This document shows, one piece after another, positions 10,943 through 21,178 of a stretch of DNA of 64,000 bases (position 1 is its first letter; each line of letters opens with the position of its first letter). The translations under genes were made by a program, and so were the position numbers. Location of the stretch: the NCBI GenBank assembly GCA_942159475.1, contig OW804094.1:8625555-8689554 (forward strand), written 5' to 3'. The notes under the pieces were generated by a model. That model saw only the letters and a list, made by a program, of their open reading frames with translations, did not search any database and was not told the DNA's origin. Source of the stretch: Sthenelais limicola (lineage: Eukaryota > Annelida > Polychaeta > Phyllodocida > Sigalionidae).

Positions 10943-11175
10943 GGGTCAGATCGTCGGAAAATATATAATTGGCAGCTCTATATATAAAGTATATTCTGAT
11001 AAATTAGGCTGACAAATGGCAAATACCACGTATACCAAGTATATTTGGTTTGTGTTGGTTGAATATATCTGTTCTGTTGTGTTAAACGGTATTTTGATCC
11101 TTATGTCTGTCTTAAATGTGGGTTATTTGAGAGGATTGGTGAAGGGGAATTGTACACCTTCTGAAAATCTGACCC
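10943..11175 (+). mobile_element. A MITE inserted at the edge of the minisatellite
   Basis: Left TIR gggtcagatcgtcggaaaat, right end cttctgaaaatctgaccc. 'ctctat' precedes and 'tatggtaatgtactgtactg' follows, so the minisatellite resumes briefly after the element and TAT is a candidate target duplication. Confidence 0.85.
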
Positions 11176-11216
11176 TATGGTAATGTACTGTACTGTATTA
11201 TACAGCTATAGCTAAA

Positions 11217-11451
11217 GCCGGGCCCACACATTCAAGAACTCGCAATTCATACGAATTGGGGACTCCCAAAAGTCCAAAATATTGCCTATCAATTGTCGTA
11301 AGAACCCACGATTTGTCATGAATTGTAGGTTTCATCCTAAAAAAAGGCCACACATTACCGAACTCAAGTATGTTTCTTAAGAATGTCTTTGGATTCTTAC
11401 GAATTGTCTTAAGCCAATTTGGCTCTGAGTTCTTGAATGTGTGGGCCCGGC
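11217..11451. mobile_element. H: MITE with perfect 25-bp TIRs
   Basis: The left end begins GCCGGGCCCACACATTCAAG; the right end is its exact reverse complement over 25 bp (11217-11241 versus 11427-11451). 235 bp, non-coding, with further 'ttcttacgaattg' symmetry inside. Perfect TIRs imply a young insertion. No second copy in the window. Confidence 0.85.
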
Positions 11452-11877
11452 ATAAGTGTAGCTAAATTTTATCTTTTGTTAAATCAACTACCCCCTTTTG
11501 GTAACAGCTGAACGATCTGGAAACTAATCCAGAAGTATGTCAACCCTTTTGTCAACCATTGTTCCTATAGATGTGTATTAAATTAACAAATAAAGTATTC
11601 TTAAATCAAATCAAATCAAATTGTAAATATAATTATTCCTTTTTATCACCTTATTCCACTATGGTGCTCCAAGGAAGTCTTGGATGACTAAATCCCACTT
11701 GAGTTACCAATGAAATTTCTTTGAAATGAAGAATCCAATCAATCAACTTAGGAAACTGCAGCGATGAAAGAAATGCAAATTATAGCAACTCGACCTGATG
11801 GCAGGTGTCTTTGGTTGCCTACGGGGGCTTCTCATTGAAGGAACACTTGGCCATGGTGATAGAGTGAAACAAAAGCT
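11452..11877. other. Intervening sequence with a short retroelement-like tail
   Basis: 'acaaataaagtattct' followed by (TCAAA)3-4 at about 11587-11620 looks like a plus-strand LINE 3' end. Nothing recognisable in the rest. Confidence 0.4.
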
Positions 11878-11960
11878 CAATAGGGGAGTTGCATAGCCAC
11901 CATCTTGAAACTTGATTCGCATGGAATACTTGTGCTACAGTATAAAGTATATAGAAAACA
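11878..11960 (+). mobile_element. C element, left-end fragment
   Basis: 'caataggggagttgcatagc' to 'atagaaaaca'; about 80 bp remain, directly before a second C copy. Confidence 0.7.
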
Positions 11961-12060
11961 GTTCAGTTTTTGATTGATGTTAGGGAACACAGCTTTTGAA
12001 ATAGGGGATTTCCATAGCCGCCATTTTGAATCTTTATTTACATGGAATTATGGGACTAAT

Positions 12061-13985
12061 ATATATATATAAGAATTTTTATTCAATCAATCATTATACA
12101 GTTACAGAAAATATGAATCGGGCTTCGACGTCTATACGCGGCTGCGTGTAGTTCTTCCGGCTAGTCCTTAAAATAATTTTGATTTGAATCAATTTCAATT
12201 ACATCACTTGTCTTAGAGTCATTTACAATCATTTTACATCCTTTCCATATCATGAGTATTAAGAAGCTTGAACTATTCTACTAGTGATTTAGATATACAG
12301 ACATACAGAGTTCACTATATAGTATTTCTAATTTTAGGCAACCAGTACAGGCTACCTTTATGTTATACATTCGTCGACCGTTTCGTCATATATACACTTC
12401 ATTTTTACTGTTATTCATATACTACATTTGGAATTACTGAGTAACAACTATTCCAGTTGTCCGTACATGTGTCTTTTTGTTAGATATTACATAGTCATGA
12501 CACTTAATTGATATGATAGTTATGATTTACAACATTAGAGATTTGCACCTTGTGTACTGATCCAATAAATTATATTTATCTGGATAGATATTATAATGTA
12601 TTAATGTAAGACTTTTTAAGAAAAGTCACCCCGACTACATTCGTAGAATTATTTACAGTCCCTTATACAGCATAAATTCAACAATTTTGACAATTTTTGA
12701 CAATATCGATATCTCGATCTTACATAAAGTGAGGCATTACAGGCCTTAAGTTGGTAGGATTCAGGAATATCTCGAGAATCTTTTGTGCATCTAATTACAA
12801 TACACCGTTTTACTTCGCAAAAGTACATAACAGTCAATTACAGTTTGCATTCAGTTATTGATGGTTTTTAGGTATTGATCATTGGTCAGGTAGAATTTAT
12901 GTTTTAAATAACTTCGAAATTCCTTCCTGGTATTGATTAACTGAACTTTTGCTGGCAAGTCATTCCAGAGTTTAGGCATACGAAACAAGTAGGAATTTCT
13001 AAATGTTTCGTTTTTAGGGTGTGGGACTTTCATCTTTCTGCCTTCTGTTAGGCTTCTAATATTTATTTTTCTTGCATCAATATACTCTTCTTTTCTCATC
13101 TTTAGGAAAGTTCTATCTAGAATGTGATTTTCTCTTCTTGCTTTAAGGGATGGAATTTTCAACTTAGTGTGAATTTCTTTAGTGCTAGTAAGTTTAGGAA
13201 GTCCTAATGTTATTTTTAGGGCCGAGTTTTGTAAGCATTGGAGTCTATTTAGATTATTTTGGGGTGCGGAACTATAGAAAATATCACCATAATCAATATG
13301 GGGTAAAATTGTTGTTTTGTAAATAAGTAGTAGGGTTTGTTTGGTGCAGATACCATAAAGTTTAGACATCGATTTAATCTTTGTCCTTATAGTATTTGTC
13401 TTCTTGATTAGGAACTTTTTGAAGTTTAATCTTCTATCTATATCAATGCCCAAATATTTATAAGACTCTACAGAGTCAAGTTTGCTTTCTCCTATGGAAT
13501 AACTTGCCTTGTTTAGTGAAGTAGGTTTTGTGCAGATGGAAACAGTTTTGCACTTATTTATATTCAGAGAGATTTTGTTCACTCTGCACCATTCTACAAT
13601 CGCATCAAGATCTATCTGTAAGTTTTCGACCCCCCGGGAAACCACAGGCCTACAACCATACAACACCGTATCGTCAGCAAATAATTGTGTCTTATTATAT
13701 TTTACAACATCTAATAGGTCATTAATGTAAATAATAAAGAGAATCGGCCCTAAACAGGTGCCTTGGGGGACCCCACACTTGACTGTCTGCGATGAGGATA
13801 ATATTCCATTCACCGAAGTCTTCTGGGTCCTATTCTGTAAATATTTTGTAAACCATTCATGAGGGGAATCTCTGATACCATATTTTTTTAATTTTTGTAG
13901 TAGAATTTTGTGATTAACCGTATCAAAGGCTTTGCGGAAGTCTAAAAATACCAAATCTGTATCTGGTACAGTACCAGTAATGTAC
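12061..13985 (-). mobile_element. 5'-truncated non-LTR retrotransposon (CR1/Jockey-group)
   Basis: Runs on the minus strand. The 3' end is at the left, where 'gaataaaaattctta' is followed by an (AT)n tail, and the 5' truncation is at about 13985 inside the reverse transcriptase domain. Between the RT stop and the tail lies about 790 bp of 3' untranslated sequence. The open frame is undisrupted, suggesting a fairly recent, dead-on-arrival insertion. Confidence 0.85.
12851..13954 (-). CDS. Reverse transcriptase, C-terminal part (LINE ORF2 fragment)
   Basis: A 367-codon frame that stays open a little further upstream (reading ...PDTDLVFLDF), so the given start is a truncation point and not a real initiation codon. 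In order: palm motif FLDFRKAFD (about residues 4-12) with the first catalytic Asp; GVPQGTCLGPILF (about 61-73); the catalytic FADDTVLY (about 91-98); a SYKYLGIDIDRRL thumb-type motif; a C-terminal region with LQCLQNSALKITLG and a WNDLP motif typical of CR1/L2/Jockey-like elements. It would copy the element's RNA at a nicked target. The endonuclease and N-terminal RT are missing, so this copy cannot be autonomous. No RNase H domain is apparent. The frame has no stops or frameshifts over 1.1 kb, unlike everything around it. Confidence 0.93.
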   Translation of the reverse strand: MVFLDFRKAFDTVNHKILLQKLKKYGIRDSPHEWFTKYLQNRTQKTSVNGILSSSQTVKCGVPQGTCLGPILFIIYINDLLDVVKYNKTQLFADDTVLYGCRPVVSRGVENLQIDLDAIVEWCRVNKISLNINKCKTVSICTKPTSLNKASYSIGESKLDSVESYKYLGIDIDRRLNFKKFLIKKTNTIRTKIKSMSKLYGICTKQTLLLIYKTTILPHIDYGDIFYSSAPQNNLNRLQCLQNSALKITLGLPKLTSTKEIHTKLKIPSLKARRENHILDRTFLKMRKEEYIDARKINIRSLTEGRKMKVPHPKNETFRNSYLFRMPKLWNDLPAKVQLINTRKEFRSYLKHKFYLTNDQYLKTINN

Positions 13986-14050
13986 AGTAATGGTACAGTA
14001 TAAAATCTATAGAAAACATGTTATGATCAGCATGGAATATTCATAGACAT

Positions 14051-14410
14051 TTCCACACATCAGTACGAATATTCCCAGAATAGCCTGAATTACTGTTTTA
14101 AATTACATTACATCGAAGTTCAATTAAAGAAAAAGAGGGAATAATTAATACAAATTTATGAGTAGAGTATAATAGTAATTCCATTTTACTTGATATTATC
14201 ACAAAAAATGATCTGATTCAATAGTATCAACTAAGTCGCGTTACTAATCTGTACAAGAGAATTCAAATCAGATATATGTTTGCACGTATTATGTACATTT
14301 AAATATCCCACTCATTCCTACTCATTCCTTCAGGGAGTTAAAGAAGCTATTGTGAACCTAATGATTTGTATCATGACTGATGCTAATATTTGGGATTGAT
14401 GACTCTAGCT
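14051..14410. other. Probable decayed LINE 3' sequence, otherwise featureless
   Basis: 'agtacgaatattcccagaat', then 'agcctgaatt', resembles 34170-34200 ('agtacaaatattttcagaat'), suggesting two decayed copies of one retroelement 3' region. Nothing else recognised. Confidence 0.35.
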
Positions 14411-14718
14411 GTAAACAACTGGTCTAATAATCTAACAAGTATTTCTAGATTTTAAGTTTGATATTTTCGTTTTTGAAAAAAAGATTTTCCAATATTTCTG
14501 GGGGGCAATAAACAGTAAAGTAACTAAATGTAGTCCATATGAGGACCTTTAAAACGAAAGGATATATTATATACATTATCGTGAAATTTGATACATCGAT
14601 TAATACGTGATAAACCCTGCAAAAACTAGAACATTCCCATAATGTGATCTTGTGAAAAAAACACTTTGAAAAATATCGATTTTGCGACTTATGACTCATT
14701 TTCCTGAAACACATCACA
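14411..14718 (+). mobile_element. B MITE, left part missing
   Basis: From 'gtctaataatctaacaagta' to the intact right TIR (cgacttatgactcattttcc, then tgaaacacatcaca). Confidence 0.8.
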
Positions 14719-14762
14719 TATGATATGTATGTTATACCCTGGTAAGTTAACATAACTAATTA

Positions 14763-14890
14763 ATTAATGTAGAAGGGACCCTTGGGAGAGCTAAGGCCAC
14801 CATAGAAAGGGACGACCATTTCCAGAATTATTGCTATTTTTGTAACTTGTTATGTTATATCTGGAAATAAACACTATACAATACAATACA
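14763..14890 (+). mobile_element. LINE 3' end with (ATACA)n tail
   Basis: 'agggacccttgggagagcta', then 'tctggaaataaacactatac' followed by an (AATAC)n run. The 'gggaccct..ggaagagct' opening is shared with the N elements at 22.6 and 35.8 kb. Confidence 0.6.
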
Positions 14891-15085
14891 ATTTGGAGAG
14901 GCTGGGTAAGAATATAATCATGTCATCGATATAAACCTGTTTTTAAAGTTAAATCCAGCGTCCAATAAAAAAAGAAGGAATCAGGGAATGTTTTTAAAAC
15001 TTTGTATTAAGAAAGAACATGCTTGGGGAAATCCAAACAGCCAATGAAAACCATATGTCATTGGATTAGTTTTTATTTCAGGGAC

Positions 15086-15118
15086 CCCCACCCCCCCCCC
15101 CCCCCCCCCACCCCCCCT
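15086..15118. repeat. Poly-C tract
   Basis: About 30 C residues broken by two A's; the minus strand is a run of G with quadruplex potential. Confidence 0.85.
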
Positions 15119-15415
15119 CCACCTCAAAAAAAAATGTTCCCATTTTTTTTATCAACCCAACCATGTTCTTTCTCAAGATGAAGTTTGACAAACACAGCTT
15201 TACTCCTATTCTTTTATGCATTAGTTCCTTGAATTCCCGCCTGCAGCAGTGCTGACAATGCTGGCATTTATCTTTAACATGTTGATTTACAAAATCGAAA
15301 GAGCTCTTTGTGTAAGAGAATACCTGTGATTGATACGTAAGATGACGTAATATTTGTATGATTCGTATCACATTCTCGGCAAGTATGTCTACAGGGTTTA
15401 TTATATAATATAGAT
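15119..15415. other. No recognisable feature
   Basis: A minus-strand frame crosses it but ends in the poly-G run and has no recognisable domain. Confidence 0.4.
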
Positions 15416-15756
15416 TAATAAGGGATTTGCATGTGACACTGCACATGTCTATAACAGTGCATCATGCGATGGATTATGTTGAAATCTGACATACAAATAT
15501 TTGGCAACATTTTGTTTTGATAAATTATTTTCACCAATATCATCGTTTTTATAAATGATCTAGGAAAACGAAATGCATGATGGGAAAGATGGAGACTTGT
15601 GCAATGGAAACGTGTATAACACATGGACATTGACATTAGAACATTGATAAATAATCCATCCTGAACATGTTTTCTATAAATCTTACATTGTACCATTAGT
15701 CCCATAATCCAATGCGAATCAAAATTCAAAATGGCGGCTATGCAACTCCCCTATTG
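15416..15756 (-). mobile_element. C element, full length
   Basis: Starts 'aataagggatttgcatgtga' and ends 'ggcggctatgcaactcccct', then 'attg'. It is uninterrupted, so it serves as a size reference (about 341 bp). Confidence 0.85.
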
Positions 15757-15919
15757 GTGAATGATAAGGCGAATTTATAAAATAGGCTAATAAAGAGAAA
15801 TCAACCATGCATAATCGGAGTTTGGGTTTAAATACTAACAGATGGTGAAAACCGGGAGGGATGGACTAGGGACTGCACAGAACAGATCAGTCATTGCATG
15901 TACAATTAAGTCATGCATA

Positions 15920-16302
15920 TGTGATGTGTTTTAGGAAAATGAGTCCCAAGTCGCAAACTTCCTATTTTACAAAGTGATTTATTCACAAGATGTCTTTGTT
16001 GGAATGTTTTCAATTTTGGGATGCTTAACACTGCTTGCAGCATGAATACGTTTACTAAATTTCAGGACAGTGTACGTCTACGAATTTATTAGGTCATCCC
16101 ATAGAGTTATTTTACTAGTAGATATCCCCCCAACCCCCTTTTTTCAAAAATAAATTTATACTACTTAAAATATAGAGATACATAGCATATGTTCTACTGT
16201 TTACTATCATTAGAATCCGCTCGATCTCATCTTTTAGAATATGATGATATCTCAAAATCCAATTATTGTGACTTGTGACTCATTTCCCTGAAACACATCA
16301 CA
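15920..16302 (-). mobile_element. B MITE, full length
   Basis: TGTGATGTGTTTTAGGAAAA, then TGAGTCcC (AP-1 core mutated); right end GTGACTCATTTCCCTGAAAC, then acatcaca. Confidence 0.85.
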
Positions 16303-16430
16303 TATTATAGAATAACGAGCCCCTGGAGGAAGCAGAGATTGTCACTACATCTTTCCGTCCTTGTTATCTACAACAACCCAAGCAAAAGGAAACAAAGACG
16401 GACAGGGAAAATCCATATATGGGTCAGATT

Positions 16431-16654
16431 TCAGAAAATGTACAATTGGCAGCTGTACACATTTAGTAAATTCTGTTAAATTAGGCTGCAATTCGGTCAA
16501 TACTAGATAAATTGTAGTATATTCGGCATTGCATTGATTCTAGCAATCTGTTTGTTTAGGTTGAACTGTATTTTAAACTTTATTTTTGTCTGAGATTTGG
16601 TTGATTTCAGACAACTGGTGAAGATGAATTGTACATTTTCTGGCGACTTCATCC
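16431..16654 (+). mobile_element. A MITE, full length
   Basis: gggtcagatttcagaaaatg to tgtacattttctggcgactt; the right terminal bases have diverged. Confidence 0.85.
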
Positions 16655-16839
16655 ATATAAGTGTGTTTGAATACAGGGCAATCAGGGATATTTTGAGATT
16701 GTCTGACACTGAATCCCACATACAATATACATACCCCCCAGAGGAGCTTTGCCTTAGAGACTGGCGGGAACGTTACCATAATGAGAATAGGTGACTTCTA
16801 TAGAGCCATAATTGTGAGAGGACGTATAGGTCGACATAT

Positions 16840-16983
16840 GGGTCAGGTCACCAGAAAATGTACAATTCGCCTTCACCAATCCTCTCAAATAACCCACATT
16901 TAAGATAAAAATAAGGTTCAAAATACAGTTTAACATAGTAAAACAGATATATATTAAACCGACAAAACAACCAAATATACTAT
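16840..16983 (-). mobile_element. A MITE, left half
   Basis: gggtcaggtcaccagaaaat followed by the standard 'cgccttcaccaatcctctca'; breaks off at 'accaaatatac', where B-type sequence begins. Confidence 0.75.
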
Positions 16984-16991
16984 AAAATAGA

Positions 16992-17115
16992 ACTACTTGT
17001 TTGATGTCCTACTGTTTACTATGATTGGAATCGGCCTGATCTCATCTTTTCAAATATGATGATATCTCAAAATTCATTTTTTGCAACTTGTAACTCATTT
17101 TCCTGTAACACATTA
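16992..17115 (-). mobile_element. B MITE, right-end fragment
   Basis: From 'tttgatgtcctactgttta' to a right TIR reading cttgtaactcattttcctgt. Confidence 0.7.
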
Positions 17116-17309
17116 TAACAAGCCATATCTAGGGCAATTGGTAGATATCAATTTTCACCCTGACCCTTGCGCCAAGGATGTCTGAGCAGGAAATACAATA
17201 CAATTATGAATATGTTGGTCGAAATAAAAAACAAATTGAAGACGGTTTGCCGGGAGTATCTCTATCATTGCCATTACCCGAGTCAGCCTCTAAGAACTAC
17301 AACTGGTGG

Positions 17310-17377
17310 TATAGTCTGTCTAGAAAGTAGTTGACACGTGATTCCTTTGTTCCTTTAAGGGGAGGGAAAAGTGGACA
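17310..17377 (+). mobile_element. D element, single-end fragment
   Basis: 'tatagtctgtctagaaagta' then 'gttgacacgtgattcc' and 'cctttaaggggagggaaaag' match the inverted right arm of the full D copy at 47.8 kb. The remainder is absent. Confidence 0.7.
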
Positions 17378-17454
17378 TTGTTGTAGAATACAGTGATAAA
17401 CTGTAGACTAATGAAGCGGCGTCCCTTTACTGTAGACACTTCTACAATACTATA

Positions 17455-17731
17455 TGTGATGTGTTACAGGATAATGAGTCACAAGTCGCAAAAAATGGAT
17501 TTTGAGATATCATCATATTTGAAAAATCAGATCAAGCCGAATCTAATGACAGTAAACAGTAGGAAATTTCACAAGTATTTTGATATCTTTTATTTTGGAA
17601 AAAAAATTGGCAATATTTCTGGGTGGGTAACTACCAGTAAAGAAACTAAGTATACTCCATACACGGACGTTCAAAACGCAAGGATATATTTAATAAAATG
17701 TCCCGAAATTTGGTACATAGATTCATATCAG
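17455..17731 (+). mobile_element. B MITE, right end missing
   Basis: Intact left TIR with TGAGTCAC, good interior to 'ttggtacatagattcatatc', then abrupt change of sequence. Confidence 0.8.
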
Positions 17732-17961
17732 GTAAAGGGCTAAACGCCACATATAATAAATGGCGATGGTATAAGCTAGAGCTGCTAGTGGTAAGTGTGT
17801 GGGAGGTTAGACACAGTCCACTTGTCACTTCCACTCTTCCCTCTCCAGTAAACAAGGTCCAAGTGATGTCCAGCCTACAGTGGGATGGGATGGTCACTAT
17901 ACTACCACTGGTGCTGGACAGGTGCAGCTGGTCAAGCAATAGTGGTAGGCTTAGGGTTAAA

Positions 17962-18196
17962 GGGTCAGACTGGCAGAAAATGTACAATTCACCTTCACCA
18001 ATGCTCTCAAATAATACACATTTAAGACAAAAGTGAGCTTCAAAATACAGTTCAACATAACAGAAGTGATAGTGTAAATCAATGCGATACCAAATATACC
18101 CAGATATACACGGTATTCTTCATTTTTCAGCCTAATTTAGCAGAATTTCCTAAATGTGTAGAGCTGCAAATTGTACATTTTCTGAAAACCTCACCC
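17962..18196 (-). mobile_element. A MITE, full length
   Basis: gggtcagactggcagaaaat to ttgtacattttctgaaaacc, between the first two E-box units. Confidence 0.85.
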
Positions 18197-18298
18197 CACT
18201 ATACCACCACTGGTGGTGCTGACCAGCTGCAGCTGGTCTAGCAATAGTGGTGGGCTTAGGGTTAAACATTTATACCAATAGCCACCAAATATATTCAG

Positions 18299-18387
18299 GT
18301 TAACTAACGAGTTGGTTGAAGGAGCGTGAATATTGCGTAGCAACGAGTGCAATATTCTAAGCTCCTGAAACCAACGAGTTAGTTAAC
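18299..18387. other. Strong imperfect hairpin (89 nt)
   Basis: Left arm GTTAACTAACGAGTTGGTT.. pairs with ..AACCAACGAGTTAGTTAAC; inner segments AGGAGC/GCTCCT and GAATATTGC/GCAATATTC also pair, with small mismatches and a loop of about 15 nt. It could be a foldback remnant or a structured RNA. No RNA family recognised. Confidence 0.6.
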
Positions 18388-18630
18388 AGATGTATTATAA
18401 AATGCTTTCAATAATGAAAATAGAGACAAATCATGAAGTCATGAATTTGAATTTTACATGTAATCTTAGTAAAAAAACCCAGATTGGTAGCCATGACAAC
18501 TCAACGTAAATCACGAGTGAAATACGCACTAGTGGACGGTCACTATACATCCACTAATGCTGACCAGGTGCAGCTGGACTAGTGGTTGGCTTAGGGTTAA
18601 ATATTTATACCACTAGTCACCAAATATAGG

Positions 18631-18660
18631 AGAGAAGTTTCCAGAAAATGCACAATTAAC
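18631..18660. mobile_element. Solo A-family terminus
   Basis: 'tttccagaaaatgcacaatt' is an A-type TIR without its element, directly beside a B MITE. Confidence 0.45.
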
Positions 18661-18663
18661 ATG

Positions 18664-19073
18664 TGTGATGTGTTTCAGGAAAATGAGTCATAAGTCGCAA
18701 AATTGATATTTTTCAAAGTGTTTTTTTCACAAGATCATATTATTGGAATGTTGTAATCTTTAGGGAGTTCATCACTTATAGCTATATCAATCGACGTATC
18801 AAATTTCAGGACAATATATGTAATATATCCTTGCGTTTTAAAGGTCCTCATGTGGAGTATATTTGGTTACTTTACTGTTTATTGACCCCCAGAAATATTG
18901 GAAAATGTCTTTTTCAAAAACGAAAATATCAAACTTTAAATCTAGAAATACTTATTTGATTATTAGACTGTTTACTATCATTGGAATCGGCTTGATCTCA
19001 TCTGTTCAAATATAATGGTATCTCAAAATCTATTTTTTGCGACTTATAACTCATTTCCCTGAAACACATCACA
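18664..19073 (-). mobile_element. B MITE, full length
   Basis: TGTGATGTGTTTCAGGAAAA with TGAGTCAT; right end cgacttataactcatttccc, then tgaaacacatcaca. 410 bp. Confidence 0.88.
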
Positions 19074-19366
19074 TTTAGAAACGCTCCAAAATAACCCGAA
19101 TCAATTACTGATAATACAGTGTGGCCCTTTTAGGACAATCATTCTTAATTTTTAATTCTTAGAACCCATCCAACTCATGATCTCATGGTTTTGTTTTTAT
19201 TGTATTTATTCATATTTCAAAAGTAATAGCACTAAAGTGACTTTGACTTTATTCTTAACATGTCACATGTGGAACCTCACCCAATGTGGTAAAGAAGACT
19301 CCATCTGCAAATCAACAAGACACCTCAAACCACCAATGAATAATAGCAAACTATTGCGATAACATT

Positions 19367-19770
19367 TGTGATCCGTTTTACGAAAATGAGTCATAAGTCG
19401 CAAAAAATGGATTTTGAGATATTGTTATATTTGAAAAGATGAAGCCGATTCTAATGATAGTAAACACTAGGACATTTAATATGCATTTCTATATTTTAGG
19501 TGTTATATTTTTATCATTATACACAAATTTTGATGTATTTTGGGGTGAGCAATTACTAGTAAAGTAGCTAAATATATTCATTACGACATCCCTAGAAATA
19601 CATAGATATATTCATTACACTGTCCTGAAATTCGGTACAAGTATTCAGGCTACAAGAGGCTTTAAGCATCCCAAGAATTAAAACATTCCCACAAATATAT
19701 CTTGTGAATAAATCACCTCGGTAAATAACAATTTTGCAACTTGTGACTCATTTTCCTAAAACAAATCACA
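19367..19770 (+). mobile_element. B MITE nested in Q
   Basis: Left end TGTGATCCGTTTTACGAAAA + TGAGTCAT; right end cttgtgactcattttcctaa. Full length. Confidence 0.85.
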
Positions 19771-20179
19771 TTTGACACTATCAAAATATATTTCAACTCA
19801 CTGGATCATCACCTAAAAACAATATTATACCATTATCTATTACTTTTAAGCTTTGAATTATGTATCGAATCTGTTCTCATTCATATTTTATTTTTCATGG
19901 GCCTCCAGGAAGAGCACTACTGTGAGGAATGTGTCCACCTCTCTATTATAATACTTCTCTATATGTGATTTTGAATAAAAGTTTTATATATATATATACT
20001 AAGATTTACAGTTTATAATGAATATATGAATTCATCACGAATAATGTACTTGATAGCCAGTTCTGTTGCATGGATTTAAATTTTGCTATTGTTACGTTTG
20101 TATCAGAATTTACAAACGAGTTATAGATGCCGCGCGAAAGCAAAACTAAAATTTTATATCGTAAATTAATAATCAAATT

Positions 20180-20425
20180 TTAAAAACTCCTATCAAATTC
20201 TTTTTTATTAGAACCAACAATCAGCTGATACAAAATATTCAGTTGACATGCAATTTTTTTTAAATTAAAACAATCGGGTTCGCCAAATTCGAGAAATTCT
20301 GTCATCGAATGAAAATAGCTCTCTTTCGCTCTGTTAAGTATTCCAACCGCTATGGCAGTGTTCAGATGAAAATATTTGTTTGATCCTGCCAGCAAATGAC
20401 ATTTTAATGTTTGGATGGGTTCTAA
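20180..20425 (-). pseudogene. Unrecognised open frame inside Q, near its right TIR
   Basis: The minus-strand frame is open from a TAA inside the right TIR (reading ..LEPIQTLKCHLLAGSNK) through AIAVGILNRAKESYF and FGEPDCFNLKKIACQ to a stop after KKEFDRSF, about 80 codons. It has no ATG at its head. The amino-acid mix is balanced and protein-like, unlike neighbouring incidental frames, and it starts in the TIR as transposon genes or captured exons sometimes do. I do not recognise the family. It may be an exon remnant or chance. Confidence 0.3.
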
Positions 20426-20579
20426 GAATTAAAAATTAAGAATGATTGTCGTAAATAATAATGGGTCTTTTTAAGAAAGCACCGCTCAATGTCGATCCCT
20501 TGATTCTTAAAATAGAGATCAGTGGATGTTGGCGTTTTGCAAGTCAAGTTGATCCTTTTTGGCGGTTAGCCTTCAAATA

Positions 20580-20863
20580 GGTCAGATTTTCAGAAAATGT
20601 ACAATTGGCAGCTGTACACATTGATCAAATTCTGCTAAATTAGGCTGCAATTTGGTCCAATACTAGGTAAATTCAAGTATATTCGGCATTGTAGTGATTC
20701 TAGCAATCTGTTTGGTTAGGTTGAATTGTCTTTTGAACTTTTTTTTGTCTGAAATTAGGGTTATTTGAGAGGATTGGCGAAGTCGAATTGTACATTTTCT
20801 GAAATTAGGGTTATTTGAGAGGATTGGCGAAGTCGAATTGTACATTTTCTGAAAATCTGACCC
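20580..20863 (+). mobile_element. A MITE with duplicated right terminus
   Basis: A full A element in which the last 50 bp are tandemly duplicated exactly (20751-20800 and 20801-20850), so it carries two right TIR segments. Confidence 0.85.
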
Positions 20864-20982
20864 ATTATTGTTTCCATCTCGTTTATTCAGCTTTAAGGGT
20901 CCTTTTCCATCTTTCATCTTTTTCCCAAAAGGTGCAATTTCTAAAAGCGATAGGAGCTACATCTGACACTGAATCGATAAAT

Positions 20983-21162
20983 GGGTCAGATTTTCAGAAA
21001 ATGTACAATTCGCCTCCTTCACCAATCCGCTCTGATACTTTAAATCAATACGATACCAAATATACTCAGATATACCCGGTATTAATCTTTGTTAGCCAGA
21101 TTTAGCAGAAATTGCCTTATTGTGTAGAGCTGGCAATTGTACATTTTCTGACAATCTGAACC
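20983..21162 (-). mobile_element. A MITE, internally deleted
   Basis: Both TIRs are present; about 50 bp are missing after 'caccaatccgctctgatac'. Confidence 0.8.
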
Positions 21163-21178
21163 AAATAATCAGTTCATT

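Larger units (their letters stand above)
11999..14050 (+). mobile_element. C element interrupted by a LINE
   Basis: 'aataggggatttccatagcc' to 'gggactaat' (12060), then 'aatggtacagtataaaatct' from about 13987. These two parts are contiguous in other C copies. The retrotransposon at 12061-13985 lies between them with 'aat' on both sides. Confidence 0.8.
17893..18603 (+). repeat. Three dispersed copies of an E-box-containing repeat
   Basis: Units at about 17893-17960, 18196-18268 and 18538-18603 share 'gtcactata', 'accactggtgctg', 'gcagctggtc' and 'ggcttagggttaaa'. Each contains CAGCTG, an E-box half-palindrome. An A MITE and a hairpin lie between the units. Confidence 0.65.
19134..20450. mobile_element. 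Q: 1.3-kb element with perfect 40-bp terminal inverted repeats
   Basis: 19134-19173 and 20411-20450 are exact reverse complements over 40 bp (GACAATCATTCTTAATTTTT... at the left). The 1317-bp span holds a complete B MITE (19367-19770) and a minus-strand open frame close to the right end. It is too long for a MITE and lacks recognisable transposase motifs, so it could be a decayed DNA transposon or a non-autonomous element carrying foreign sequence. No obvious target duplication at the borders. Confidence 0.7.

Noticed and set aside
9541..11012. Open frames of up to 475 codons on the plus strand and 183 on the minus strand
   Set aside because: They are translations of the 21-bp minisatellite; three different frames are open at once and the sequence is pure repeat.
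20180..20425. Calling the Q frame a transposase
   Set aside because: No DDE/D, zinc-finger or other catalytic motif is visible in about 80 residues; left as unassigned.
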